Assembly: GCF_001625215.2 (NCBI RefSeq)
Contig: NC_030381.2
Location: forward strand, 39,244,689 to 39,308,688
Reading direction: 5' to 3'
From: Daucus carota subsp. sativus
Lineage: Eukaryota; Streptophyta; Magnoliopsida; Apiales; Apiaceae
DNA length: 64,000 nt
Positions 32,497 to 44,765 of this stretch are shown piece by piece (positions within the stretch are counted from its first letter, which is position 1; the number at the start of each line of letters is the position of its first letter). The notes under the pieces are model-generated. The model saw only the letters and a program-made list of their open reading frames with translations. It did not search any database and was not told where the DNA came from. Made by a program: the position numbers and the translations under genes.

Positions 32497-35400
32497 ATGG
32501 CACATTCAACCACTTGCTTGTTAAATAACTCTATCCTCTTCAATTCGCCAAACCCAAAAAACCCTTGTTCCAGTTCTCTATTTCAGTTCAACCCTCTTCG
32601 TATTTGGTAATTCTTTGTTGTGTTTTACTATAAAGTTTTGAGTTTTTTTGTTTTTAGGCTTTAATTTGGTATTGTTGTTTTGTTTTAAGATAAAGATCCG
32701 ACTTTATGGTTGTTTGTATGAATTGGAAGGCTATTGTGTGTCTGTTTATGTTTGTGTAGCTGCTTACAGTTCATTTTAGTGTTTTTTGAGGTCTTTGTTG
32801 GTCAATTTACATTCTTGATGTGTGGAAATTTTTTTTTGTTCTTTATTTTGACTGTTTTGGAAAAATATAGGAAAAATGATAAAAAGAAAGTTGGAGCGTC
32901 TTCTGTGAAAGCTGTGTACTCTGGTGGTTTTAGGGCACCCGAGAGGAGTTCATTGCCAGGGCCAGGGGTTTGGTCTATCAGGTGTGGTTTTGTGTGTTTA
33001 TATATATGTGATTCCTAATATTAGCTTTTCTGTTATGGGGTTTTGAATGATTTAGTTGTCTGATTGTTCTAGGGATGATCTGCAAGTTCCATCGTCACCG
33101 TATTTTCCAGCTTATGCACAAGCACAAGGTCCCCCTCCAATGATGCAAGAGCGTTTCCAGAGTGTCATTAGTCAACTTTTTCAACACGTAAAGACATATA
33201 ATTATAAGTACCTAATTTTTAGGGATGTTTAAGTTGTATCTTGCTCTTATATGTTTATTGAATGAGTTATGAGAAGTATTTATGCTGGATTTTATAATTG
33301 TGTTATTAGAGAATTATACGATGTGGTGGAGCTGTTGACGATGATATGGCAAACATAATTGTTGCCCAGCTTCTCTATCTCGATGCTGTTGATCCTAATA
33401 AGGTTTGTTTGTATTACATTCTACCCTTTCCAGAGGGATTTGGACATTTACTTGTTTCATTCTAGACTGCACTCAATGTTTATCTTACAAGTTAGAAATC
33501 TGTTTGGAGATGGACGGGTTTGACTTTCTACAAGAGAATTGTCTTAGATGCTCTGTGTTGTTAATACATGAAACAAAAAAAATGATCCTTGCTCTTACTA
33601 ATTTATTTGGCTTAAAATGACAAGGGGGTTCGTACTTCCTCCTTGACGTGATGTGTTGTTTTAGGTAATGCATAGAGTTTACTTGAGCATGCTGTATCTT
33701 ATTGTTATTAATCCTAGAAACTACTTCCTTCTCTTTAGTATGCTTAGAAGAGCATTTGGCCATATATAATATTTCATGGAAACAATTTTATTATACTGAT
33801 TTTCCCGTCTTCACCTACTACTTTTTTGTGGTTAAATGTATTTGATATTATGTTTTTTGTAAATATTATCGAAAACAGCTATTACCAACTTACTACTCTT
33901 TGTAACTTATTACTCTTTGTATGAATCTGAAACCAAATACTTTACTAGGTAGCAATTATTGTAATGCCATCAAAACATTGTAACTAATTGGGCGTTTTTG
34001 AGCAGGATATTGTCATGTATGTGAACTCCCCAGGAGGGTCAGTGACTGCTGGTAATATTTTTGCTCTTCGTGGATGTCCTAATAATAATATGCTGTGGAT
34101 TATTAGATGTGATTTTAATTGGTTGTTATGACCCTAGGTATGGCCATATTTGACACTATGAGGCATATTCGACCTGATGTTTCCACTGTGTGTGTTGGTC
34201 TGGCAGCTAGGTAAAGCTATTCGAGTGGCTTTTTTCTAACAGTCGTGTGCTTGCTGATAATTATCAGTTTTACTCGTGTTGATGCTTTTAGATTCATCCT
34301 TGCTACCATTGTGATCAAGTGCTAGTCTTCCATGAGTGCGTCTCTGTGATTCATTAGCCTATGTTGAGACTAAATAACATCTTATCATTGCAATATGAAA
34401 ATGTGGTGGTTGCTGCAAAATTTGTCGTGCTATTTTTGCAATACTTAACTGCTACAATTTGGTAGCTAATAAAAGATATTAGTAATTTATCATTCTGCAG
34501 AAAGAGCTTCTAATTGCTTCTATGTTTTTGTCTCTTAGAAAATTAAAATTCTTGAGGCTGTAATATTAATTATACCTTCTGCAGTTGATTTGCTGTCAAG
34601 GGTCTATAACCTCATATTTGCAACTTTTGCTTTCGAATTACCATAGATTATTTCTTAATTATTACTTTTACTTCGTCTTTTGACAGTATGGGAGCTTTCC
34701 TGCTCAGCGCTGGAACCAAAGGTAAGGAGTTGGGGTTTAGTATAACTCACTATGAGTTTCTCTCCCTATTTTGCTAAGTTCTGGGGTAACCTGATATTTT
34801 CCTGTCTAAATGACTTGCAAAGGTAAAAGATACAGCTTGCCAAACTCAAGGATTATGATACATCAGCCTCTTGGTGGAGCACAAGGTGGACAAACTGATA
34901 TTGATATTCAGGTGTGTCTTACTATATTCCATTTTTCAGTTGCCACAATATACTTTAAAAAAAGCATCACATTCTTCTTGATGCTTTGGAAGGTAAATTG
35001 TGTTTTACATGTAGTACATAACTATTAGTGTCCAGTGTGAAAATGTTATTGGCGTAATCTCCCTTGCATTCAAAAATATACTCTTAGCTAGCCTTAAAAT
35101 TTTCTCTGGTTGAATCGCTGAAGTATTGTCGACGTGAAGTTTATGCCTAATATGTCCTATAGTTGACCAAGCTAAGAGTCAATAATTGGAGTGCAGTGAA
35201 TGGTGACTAGTCGTTACCTAGTTGATCATCTGGTGCATGACATGCCAGTAATGAAAAATACAGTGAAAAGAAAGATAACACGATAGGAGCCAAGTTAAAA
35301 CAGCAAAGAGATGAGGAACAAAAGAAGCAAGATTATATAAATGTGCATCATGTTACTTTGTGGTTGATATTAGCTCAACTCTCTTCGTTTTATTGCAACT

Positions 35401-36133
35401 TGTGAAAGACCTTGGTAGGCTGTACATATTGCATCCGCCGTTTAAAGTTGATTTTGTAAGGTTTTCTCATCATACTTAAGCACACATGCACACTTACATG
35501 GTGATTAAATACATTATGCTCGAATAATCGACATGTAGATAGTTGTTCGATTGACCTTGTGTAACAAATAATTTGTGACTTTGAAGTTGTCTGACTGTTT
35601 TTAATTCAAGGGCCATTTTGAATCATCTATATTTTGAAACTATTTGTAGTTTTAACTGCAAATATAAGTATAACTGTCAAAATAGTTATCTAAACATGTC
35701 CGGTATCATCATAATCAAATAGCGAGACAAATGACCTATTTCAATTGTCTTCCTTTGCATTGATTGATAAGTATTAAGCTAAGGTGATTTGTTATGAATT
35801 TATGTTACGTATTGAAGTTTCTTTGCAAAAGTGTTCTTATGGATAAAGGCTTGCCAACCACTGTTAGAGTTTATGTTTGTTCATTGTTATATTGAAGTCC
35901 TGATTATTACTGATTTAACTTATGCTTAGGCCAATGAAATGCTGCATCACAAAGCAAATCTTAATGGTTATCTGTCCTACCACACTGGCCAAAGCCTGGA
36001 GAAAATAAACCAGGATACCGACCGTGATTTTTTTATGAGTGCCAAAGAAGCCAAAGAATATGGTCTTATTGATGGTGTTATCATGAATCCACTTAAAGCT
36101 TTGCAGCCTCTGGCAGCTACTGCAAGTCCCTAG
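32497..36133 (+). CDS. CLPP5: Plastid Clp protease proteolytic subunit 5
   Basis: Nine exons join in frame: 32497-32606, 32871-32981, 33073-33187, 33310-33402, 34006-34051, 34138-34210, 34687-34721, 34823-34911, 35930-36133, giving 291 residues against about 298 in Arabidopsis ClpP5. It is a serine peptidase of the stromal ClpPR core that degrades proteins fed by ClpC/ClpD chaperones. The first ~50 residues form a transit peptide (Ser/Asn/Pro-rich, few acids). The mature part is nearly the same as known ClpP5: '[16 protein letters not shown]', '[20 protein letters not shown]', '[20 protein letters not shown]'. The triad is visible: Ser183 in 'GLAASMGAF', His208 in 'MIHQPLGG', Asp253 in 'QDTDRD'. 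The ending '[19 protein letters not shown]' separates it from ClpP3, P4 and P6. The activity should be intact. Confidence 0.96.
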
Positions 36134-39100
36134 TTGTATTGGTGCATAAACTCGCGCATTATAGAATGTATTGCGGCAATTTGATTATGTGCTAAAAATT
36201 TTAATGATCTTAACGAGTGTCAAATATGTACCACATGACAATATTGCTCAGGATTTTGGTAAGCAGCTCGTCTCATTTATAGTTGACAAGCAGTTGAAGT
36301 CTATAGTGTAATTTGGTGTAAACACCAGTGATTTCTACTCTGATAAATGACGATTACTTTATCTTTGTTCTGTTAAAGTACAATGGCTCCAAATAATTTA
36401 TGATGTAAATGTGGTCAATCAGAGTCTTTGGTATGGTCAAAATCAGCGGAACTAATGGATTGGTAAGAGCTCGACGAACTAACTAGTTGCGGTCAATCTT
36501 TCCTCAGCTCTGTCAATTCATGCCCAACAAGTTCTTATCTAGAATCTCTTTCTTTAATCAAGAATGTGTTGCAGGCCTCAGGAAAAAAGATAGAGGTTTT
36601 TTTTGTTGCCCACAGAGTCGCAGACAACTAGACTGTGATGCTAATACACACAGACTAAGGTGGTAATTAGAGTGCTAAATGAAGATTATGATGCATTACC
36701 CTCCTATGACTTCTGGGCATCTCGTTTTCAACGTGCAGTTAAACTGGGCTTCAGTTTAAGTTTGGCTTGAAGCTCGTTTTGAAGGTGCAACACTCAACAG
36801 TGACTATTCGTTTTGAAGCGGCAATACTCAACAGTGACTATTCATTAAAGTATAGTTTGTCTATTGGCTTCACCGGACAATCTGCAATTTTCTCAAACCA
36901 TTGAACATGTATCCGCGAAGAGTGGTGCCCCTATTTATCACAATATTTTTTTTCATAGAGTGGTGTCTTATTTATCACAATATTAGATCACAAGAGGATT
37001 GAAGATATTTTTCTTATCTCTTTGATGAGTTCTATCTAAATACAGTGTCCGAATAAAAATACATATTTCATTCAAAAAACAATCATCAGGTTTTCAGAAA
37101 TTTAAATAATAAAATTTTGATATATGAAAAGAACATATCCTAAAAAGAAAAAAAAAGCAAAATTTGCAAGAAAAAGAGAAGAAAAGAAAGTTATATCAAA
37201 CAAAATTCTAGTATCTAACTGGAGGACACATAAAACTTTTATGATTAACAAACAATCATGAAAGAAAAGAAATGAAACGGGAGAAAGAAGGAAAAAAATG
37301 TAAATAATTTTATAAAACACGGCTTCGTGTATATATATAATATATAAAATAAGAATATTATAGAAAAGCAAATATGTAATAAATCTAACTAGAAGAGAAT
37401 ATTTTTGGTTAGACAATAATTGAAAACTAAGAAATCACACATAATTATACTAAAATAAGTGTAGCTAAATAATTTAATAAGAAATTTAAATTTCAAAAAA
37501 ATAGAATAATAATAATGAGACCAAGAAAAATATTATTTTAATAAAAATATTACTTTATCCATAGAGTAGTAATCATCCTGTAACACAAGGCAATCCCGGC
37601 ACAAATTGTTTTTTGATTCAATTTAATTTTCCTTGCCTTTAACCAATAAAAATAAGGGTTTTGGTCCATAACAATCATTTACATCGAGCCCTTATCCAAC
37701 ACAAAGTTTCTGATCCACAGAAAATTATAACAAATCCTTAATAATGTGTTATATAAACAGTCCTGACAAATGATTGTCAGGGATCAGGACCCTAAAAGTA
37801 AATAAGATATTAATACAAACAATAGAATTACAGACACAGGCAATTTTCTGTGAGCTGCTGCTTCTAGCATGTCATGTACTTCTTCTCTCAAAGTCAGCAA
37901 ATGATCAACGCCGACGTAATAATATTAATTATTATCATTGTTTTTGAATTTTTTTAACGAACTGCTGCGGATAAACATGGTTTATACCTAAATATATTAG
38001 GCCTGCCAATGATACTACGCGCTTGCTAGTCAAAGGACATGCCTCCATTTTCTCCATAAACATTTGTCATCTATACAAGTCGATCAAATTTTCCTCATTG
38101 CTCTCTTGGTTGTTCTTATTCCATTCTCACCAAACTTGTGCCTAATAAGTACATTTTGGCAACCGCTCCAAAATATAATGATACTATCATATATTTAAAG
38201 AAAATATATATTGAACAAAATGAGATAATTTTTTATCGCATTTTTAGTTGGACGTATATGTTACTAGGGTCATGTTCAAGAAAGAAGGAGAACCTATAGA
38301 TTTCCGGTATTAGTTAGGGTTTTTCAGCCTTCACATGCAAAAAAGGTCAATATTGATGTATTATTTTAAAATTATTTTTGAACACACACAACGATGAAAA
38401 AACATGAAAAAAAACATATATTTAGATTTAAATACTAAAAATCAATTTAAAATTTAGGGTTCTGCAGCAGAATCTTAATGGTTCTTTCGTTCTATTTTAA
38501 CTCTCTTTAGCGCGACCCTATGTTACTAATATAAATATGTGGGATCCACACCTTTCATTACTACTAGTCTACTAAAATTAATGTTTCGAAAATTTCATGA
38601 TCGAAATGAACTTCTTTTACAAAATTTTACAAATTCATTATTTTGCGGTTCAATATTTACCCATAAAGTTATAAATGTCAGAAATGTTTATGCGCTTTAT
38701 ATGCTAAACTTATTACGGTTTGTCTAGTGTATTTTCATGAACTAAATTTTATATATCTAATTTATTTCAGATTCATCATTATTAACAAATATGAATCAAT
38801 CAATATAAATTATAAATATAAAATTTAATACGTAACATATGCTTATGTACATACTAGAAAAATTAAATTATTGTATGAATATAAGATAGTTGAGCATTCT
38901 GCTAGAAGGAATATTGAGAATTTGTTAGGTGAAACGAGCTATAATATCAGTTGAAATATATGTTTCATTATCGCAAACAAAGAGCCAAAACAAGTATTTG
39001 ACTTGATACCAACTTGTTTATACATGCTTATACATGTACAACATGTAGTTAAAAAACCATGACCATTAAAGTATTTAGGTTCTTGAAGTTGAAAAATTGC

Positions 39101-39205
39101 ACATATGCAAGTCAATCTAAACAATGTCCCTGACCAAATGCTCGGAATGTGACAATGCCCCATGTCAACTTCTCTACAAGTCGTGGAAACCACCTTAACT
39201 TGTCA
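36134..39205. other. Long spacer, no recognised gene
   Basis: About 3 kb. The first part is the ClpP5 3' flank. At 36770-36845 a short duplicated phrase (GTTTTGAAG.GGCAATACTCAACAGTGACTATTC type) occurs twice. The 37.1-37.5 kb part is very A-rich, and the minus-strand frame in it is low-complexity. Nothing coding was found. Confidence 0.4.
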
Positions 39206-39214
39206 TATATAAGG
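39206..39214 (+). promoter_or_regulatory. Putative TATA box of the membrane protein gene
   Basis: TATATAAGG lies 108 bases before the start codon at 39314 and fits a short leader. Confidence 0.55.
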
Positions 39215-39313
39215 CCTTGTCTAGTTCATACATTGCCTCATTACATTAGTCTATAAGCAAAACATTCTGCAACACTTGTTTTAATTTTCTTGATTTTTCG
39301 TGTTTTCGAGAAA

Positions 39314-40168
39314 ATGGAGGTGGAACAATGTGGCCAAGCTGAGAAGAATGCTTCTGTTTCTGGTTCTGTTTCTTTTAAGAAGGGCTTTCAGATTCTGACC
39401 ACTACTCTGCTGAGCCTGCTGCTTCCTCTGTCGTTTCTGCTGATAGCTAGGCTGAGTGCGGCGCAGTACCTTCTTGATTCGAGTCTGTACCTTAATGATC
39501 AGCCTTTGTCTAAGTTGTTCTCGGTGTTTTTATACACTAATCCAATTCTTCTCCATGTGCTTGTTTCTACTGTGAGTGTTTCGGCCTTTTTGCATGGATT
39601 GAGTAATGGCAGGATTGTGGTTTCATCGAATGAGCGTCAGGAACCTGTGGTGCGTCCTCACATTTATACGGCTTGGATTTTTATCTGTGCATTGCAGATT
39701 CTTGTAGGCTTGGGGATTGAGGGGAGCATAGGGGAAGGAGTTACTGGTTCGAATTTTGGGTATGAGAGGAGTTTGGTGAGCAGAGTTATGTTTTTCTTTG
39801 GGCTACATGAGACAATGCTTCACTGGTCCAGGACGGTTGTGAAGCCGGTTGTTGATGACACGGTTTTTGGTTCTAGTAGAGAGGAGGGGTGGGCTGAGAG
39901 GGTGCTCCTCGCGGCTAGCTTTAGTGTTCTGTGGTGGTGGAGATTGAAGGATGAGGTGGAAGCCCTCGTCGTTGTTGCAGAGGTCAAGCGACATCTATTG
40001 AGTAGTGTCGGTGTGGCAGATGTTGTAGGATGGTGGTTGTATTACCTAATTGTTGCAGTTGGGATGATTAGGGTGGTCAAAGGCGTTTTACGGGCTATAC
40101 TGCTACTGCTTCCCAGGAAAGCAGAGGGGAATACCGCGGTGTCCAGTGCAAATGATGAAAAAGTATGA
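39314..40168 (+). CDS. Multi-pass membrane protein of unknown function
   Basis: This is an intronless 284-residue frame. The open frame extends back to a TTG at 39290, but the first ATG is 39314 and is taken as the start. The N-terminal ~24 residues are polar. At least five hydrophobic segments follow: about 25-48 (Leu-rich), 75-95 ('ILLHVLVSTVSVSAFLHGLS'), 118-137 ('AWIFICALQILVGLGIEGSI'), one around 'FFFGLHETMLHWSRTVVKP', then 'LLAASFSVLWWW' and 'WWLYYLIVAVGMIRVV'. The C-terminus is short and polar. The conserved-looking 'FGLHETMLHW..TVVKPVVDD' core sits between helices. I do not recognise a named family or catalytic motif. Codon use, a TATA box and the coding length support a real gene. 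Its role is unknown. Confidence 0.8.
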   Translation: MEVEQCGQAEKNASVSGSVSFKKGFQILTTTLLSLLLPLSFLLIARLSAAQYLLDSSLYLNDQPLSKLFSVFLYTNPILLHVLVSTVSVSAFLHGLSNGRIVVSSNERQEPVVRPHIYTAWIFICALQILVGLGIEGSIGEGVTGSNFGYERSLVSRVMFFFGLHETMLHWSRTVVKPVVDDTVFGSSREEGWAERVLLAASFSVLWWWRLKDEVEALVVVAEVKRHLLSSVGVADVVGWWLYYLIVAVGMIRVVKGVLRAILLLLPRKAEGNTAVSSANDEKV

Positions 40169-42300
40169 AATTCAGACCTGTTCTTAGTGACATGTATGTC
40201 GCCTAGGCCTATAGTTTGGCTCATTCTTTAAGAGACGGAGAGATTGTTTCTGTTGTCATACTTGCCATGTATTTAGTAAAATGAAAAAGAAGTGATCATA
40301 CTTCTGCAAGCAGCGCGGAAATAACTGTGTCTGCAGGTCAATTGTACATAGTCTTGCACTCTTACTTGTATTTAGATTAGAAAGATTGTTTCTGGCAAAA
40401 ACTTATATGCATTTATAAGATGATTGCTTTTAACTTTGATGTTCCTTCAGCAAGATGTGGTATGCAACACTGCTTTATCAAACTATAAGATGTACTTGAT
40501 TGTCAACACTACTTGAAATGAATGCATTCACATGATTTGAGGTTTGGTTGAGGTATTCGAAATAAATATCATGAATTAAGAGCACAAAACATGATTCTAA
40601 TGACCATAGAGCAACTTGCATTCTTAGAGCAGTCCATGAAATCCAGAGGGCCATCTCTTTGGACAAAGCCCAGGTACTATGCAGTATAAACAGTTAAACA
40701 CCACATAAATGTGAAGAACCTTTCATAAAAAACTTCGTTTGCTGTTAGTAGATATAGTAGTAAACTTTTGCTTGCTTGCATTTGGCATTTTGATGGCAAC
40801 AAAACATACTAAAAGCTTTAAAAAGTATGTTAACCAAGTCCAAGCATTTATTTCATAAACAAAAAACAGTTATTGCTGCATCGAGATAGGAGATGACTTG
40901 TCTTTATTCAGTCTTGATCAGTTTCAAGAATCAAGACAGTGGAGGCCTAAGATGTGGTTTAATTGTGAGGAAGCTCCCATCAAGAAATATATGTGCTATC
41001 AAAGACTCCACAGACAGAACCTTAAGGGAAATCTGTGTGCCAAGTGAATTGTACCACTAAACTGAAGCCAATGGGATACCCCTACCAGTTCAGCCATTTG
41101 TAATTGTAGGAAAAGCACGAGTCTGGGGTTAATGAAGCGCAATCAATTTCCCAGTGGATTGGAATTCTCTTCAATAGTGTATATTCTGATTGCATGGTCA
41201 GGGACAGACAGAGAAGATGGTTGGTACAAAATCATTTTTAGTAAGCATTTGCGGAACAGCCTTACGGGTTCAGGAGATAAAGGGATTTTTCAAAGCGCAT
41301 ATATCATTTTGTACAGAGACTTATTACTGGAAAGTTAATTAAGGGAATGATGAGATTGAAGTAAAATAGAATCATATTTCTATCACAGCTATAAATTTTG
41401 TTTCTGGAGTTCCTGCAGAGACTAAAGTAGCAACACATTTGGGAAAAGTCTAATTGTTGTTATAACCCCAAGTCTGAGTTTTCAATTGGACAGATTGAGT
41501 TAAAACCTTCAACAGTTGGGTTTATGTTGTGGATCTCCACAAGGTTAGTCTCTAATCAAATGGTTGATGTGCTGTTGCCTCTGTTTTTCTCATTAACACT
41601 TAGCAAACCAACAATCACTTGTGACTTGTGACTTGTGAGTTGTGCATGCTGCATGCAATACAGTTACAATAATATTACAATGTGGACTAAAATACTATGA
41701 TCTTTACATGCATGCATGTTGGCATCACTCAGCAGTTAGATCTTTGCCCCAAAATCCACCAAATGTAAAAAAAAAAAAAAAACTATGGGAGTAGAATGAT
41801 GATAATGATTACATAAAATAATCTTTTCACTGACACACACGCATGTGTGGCCGGAGATAATTGATGGAAGTGGAGCCCTGAGTACCCCATTTTACATCTT
41901 TTCTGGGATTTTTGCAGGCAGCTGCAGAATACTAGTGAGTAGTGACTGTGTCTGCCATCAAAATTCAAAGACTCAACTTTACTGATTTACTCTCTCATTT
42001 ATACTCCCTCGCACTAAATTAGCAGTTTACACACTCTTTTTTCATTTTTGTGTTAAATTGCACTTGCGCACTTACAGTAGTTAACTTCATAGATTATTTT
42101 CCTAATATTTTTGAAAAGATATTTACTTTTTTATAATTTTATTACAACATATTCAAGAAGTATATAACGGAGCTAGGTTTATTCTACGCTTAATGAGAGC
42201 ATATTCTTCGGCACCATCTTCCCCACCCATCATATTCATCTTCATCATTCTCTCACATAATTATTATTATTTCCTGACATTGAGAGGAGAGGAGTAAGTT
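40169..42300. other. Spacer, no recognised gene
   Basis: The first ~200 bases are likely 3' untranslated. One-ended Stowaway-like sequence (ATACTCCCTCGCACTAAATT, near 42000) appears without a right end. A CATGCATGCATG run lies near 41710 and a poly-A run at 41768. Reading frames between 40478 and 41338 are unsupported. Confidence 0.4.
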
Positions 42301-42302
42301 GG

Positions 42303-43300
42303 CTTTGATATTTCACACCTAGAGAGGGTGAATAGGTGTTATGGCTAATTTAACCGATTTTTAATTGTTATCAAATAGTTAAACTGTCACATACAGCTTG
42401 CTGTTAATTTCAGAGTAAACTGTCAGCTAGCTAGCAATGTAACTGCAGTGCAGAAAATATAAAAGCAGTAAGCTAGCTACATCAAGAATTTTAGCCAGGT
42501 TCGACCCCGAACCCTATTGGTCTACGTCCTGATCCCCTATCAACTGGTAAGAGATTATATTATTAATCAAAAATGTTAACAATTACTAGATTCAATAATA
42601 TAACTCCCTTCAACCCTTATTTCTGTTATCAGCTTGCTGAAACCCCTGAACCACGAACCAAAAGCCCTCCAAGACCTATATATCCTAAGTATACTCTTCT
42701 AGCTAACTAGTTCCCTTATTTCACAAGCTGGATACACAACAACAAAACTTTACACCTTGAACAATACAATGTACGAGTGTAATACAACCGAAACTATGAA
42801 CTCAATATAGATATATAATCAAATATAAGTACTAGAGCTCAAAGAAAGATTTTGCAATGAATGAGTTGTATTTTCAGAAAGCTTGAGGTGTGTTCTTGTT
42901 AATAAAAACGGCAACCACACTCAAGTATTTATACCGTCATTCCAAACGGTCATAATTCAACAAATCTCCAACGTTCTTAATTTAATAAATCTCACGTTTT
43001 TATTTGTTTGAAAGATGAACGTTTGAACAACGTATATTTTATTGAGTAAAAGCATAAAGACCGTTGTGAGAGGTATCAGTAAAACGTTTATATAAAAACC
43101 ATAATTTGAAATCAAATAGGAGTAGTTAAAGATAAGATCGAATAAGAGATAAACTCTCCTATCTTTTAGGAATTCGTTTTTTTTAAAACTCTTGTTTAAA
43201 ACTGAGTTCTAATATTTATATGAGTCATATATAAATATTAAAGTCCTTACAAATCAATTCCTAACAATTCTCCATGACTTTCAACTTTGATCCTTATCCA
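42303..43300. repeat. Possible LTR-type repeat remnant
   Basis: The start ACCTAGAGAGGGTGAATAGG, the phrase CAGGTTCGACCCCGAACCC and the end CCTAACAATTCTCCATGACT resemble pieces seen in long terminal repeats of plant LTR elements. There is no coding domain, no confirmed partner repeat and no target duplication seen. It is at best an old, broken, solo-type fossil. The limits are rough and the class is a guess. Confidence 0.35.
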
Positions 43301-44600
43301 TTTGCTATTCTGTTCACGCTGTGAGCTTGCTGATAAATCTGGATGATAACCCGTAAGCTTGCTCACAGTTGAACATTATAGTGAAACTTTGCTCAAAAAA
43401 AAAAAAAAACATTATAGTGAAACTTGCGAACTGTTAGCATACACATATATGTCTTTGATATCTCACTAACAAGTACCAGTTTTATGTTGTTAGCTTACTG
43501 GTAGTGTGATCATCAAAACCTTGGGAGTATCAGGCTTGTTGGGAGTAATATGGAAATTTATGTTATTTATAAAGATATATAAAATCATTTTAAAAGAATA
43601 TTTTATTATTAGTTTAAAAATAAAACTACAAAAAAACACAAATTTTAAATATTTTTTCATACATTTATTTTAAATATTTTTTCATACATTTATTTGATCC
43701 TGAAGAGAAAATATTTTTGAGACGAGAAACCATTCTGTGAAAAATCTTATGAACTTTTATAAAACATATTTGTTCAGAAAAAGAATCCGAGTAATTCGGG
43801 TTCGAACCAGATTTCGACTCGTTAAAAACGAATATAATTCGTATTAGTATAAAATTGAGCGATTTGAATCTGGTCTTATCATTCAAACGAATATCGAGTC
43901 GGATCCTACCAACATGGTACTCGAACATATTTATTTAGAGTAGTTCGACTAAATGAAGAGTACTCGAATATTCATATTTAATAAAGATACTCGAATCGAA
44001 TTTGTAAATCATGTATTTTATTATGTATAACATACATCACATAAATAATATTTATATTAATATAATATTTTACAAATGATTTTATTATAATTATAGTTGA
44101 TAATTATTCGAGTATTCATAATTTTTTAATTACTTTTTACGAATTCGAATACGATTAATCAAATATAAGTAGTTTGATATCCATTCAAGTCAAGCTGAAA
44201 AATAGACGAATATTGATATTCGAACGCGAATCAAATCTGAACGTACTAGTACTAGTTCTTTTCTCGTTAAAAAACGGAAGACTACAAAATAGAAATCTGA
44301 TTCAAGATTTGGAAAATAAAAAAGATGAATTGGGTGCTTTAAACGTCAGGATTCCGTATAAATATTTTCTATAAATGTATATTTTTACCGAGTATCTTAT
44401 AAAGAAAATGCAATCTCGTTTGTGGAAAAGTAAAGTAAAAATATGATACATTGACTCCGGTACAGCGTATGTAGATAAATATAAAAATAACAGTCGAGTA
44501 GCCGTAAATTACTAACCGTTTTCACCTGAGCCCACTGTCAGACAATTACCTTATTCAATTATTACCGCAACTATGAGCAGTAACTGATTTAGTACACACA
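43300..44600. other. AT-rich spacer with TCGAATTCG-like repeated words
   Basis: Between about 43780 and 44240 words such as ACTCGAAT, GAATTCGAAT, TTCGACTCG and GTTCGAACC recur in both orientations, which hints at a decayed inverted-repeat element. Exact ends could not be found. A 17-base duplicated phrase (TTTTAAATATTTTTTCATA) occurs at 43644 and 43668. No gene was seen. Confidence 0.35.
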
Positions 44601-44617
44601 TACATACCATTCCCAAT

Positions 44618-44626
44618 TATAAATAG
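44618..44626 (+). promoter_or_regulatory. Putative TATA box of the SWINGER gene
   Basis: TATAAATAG lies about 148 bases before the start codon at 44766. Confidence 0.55.
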
Positions 44627-44765
44627 AAACACAGACACTAACTACACTAGTACTATACATACATATGATACATTCTATGCGTTAACGTTACGACGTTCAT
44701 GTCTGTTCTTCTTCAGCGATTTTTTCGATCGGATTAACAACACAAGCAGTTCATAATTAGCAGCC

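Noticed and set aside
37102-37416. 104-codon minus-strand frame rich in Phe, Leu and Ile
   Set aside because: Low-complexity translation of A-rich DNA with no start context or family likeness.
39290-39313. Extension of the membrane protein from a TTG
   Set aside because: Non-ATG start. The first ATG is at 39314.
42470-42560. Possible tRNA gene around GGTTCGACCCCGAACC
   Set aside because: It has a B-box-like word but no A box or acceptor stem at the right spacing. It is more likely part of the repeat.
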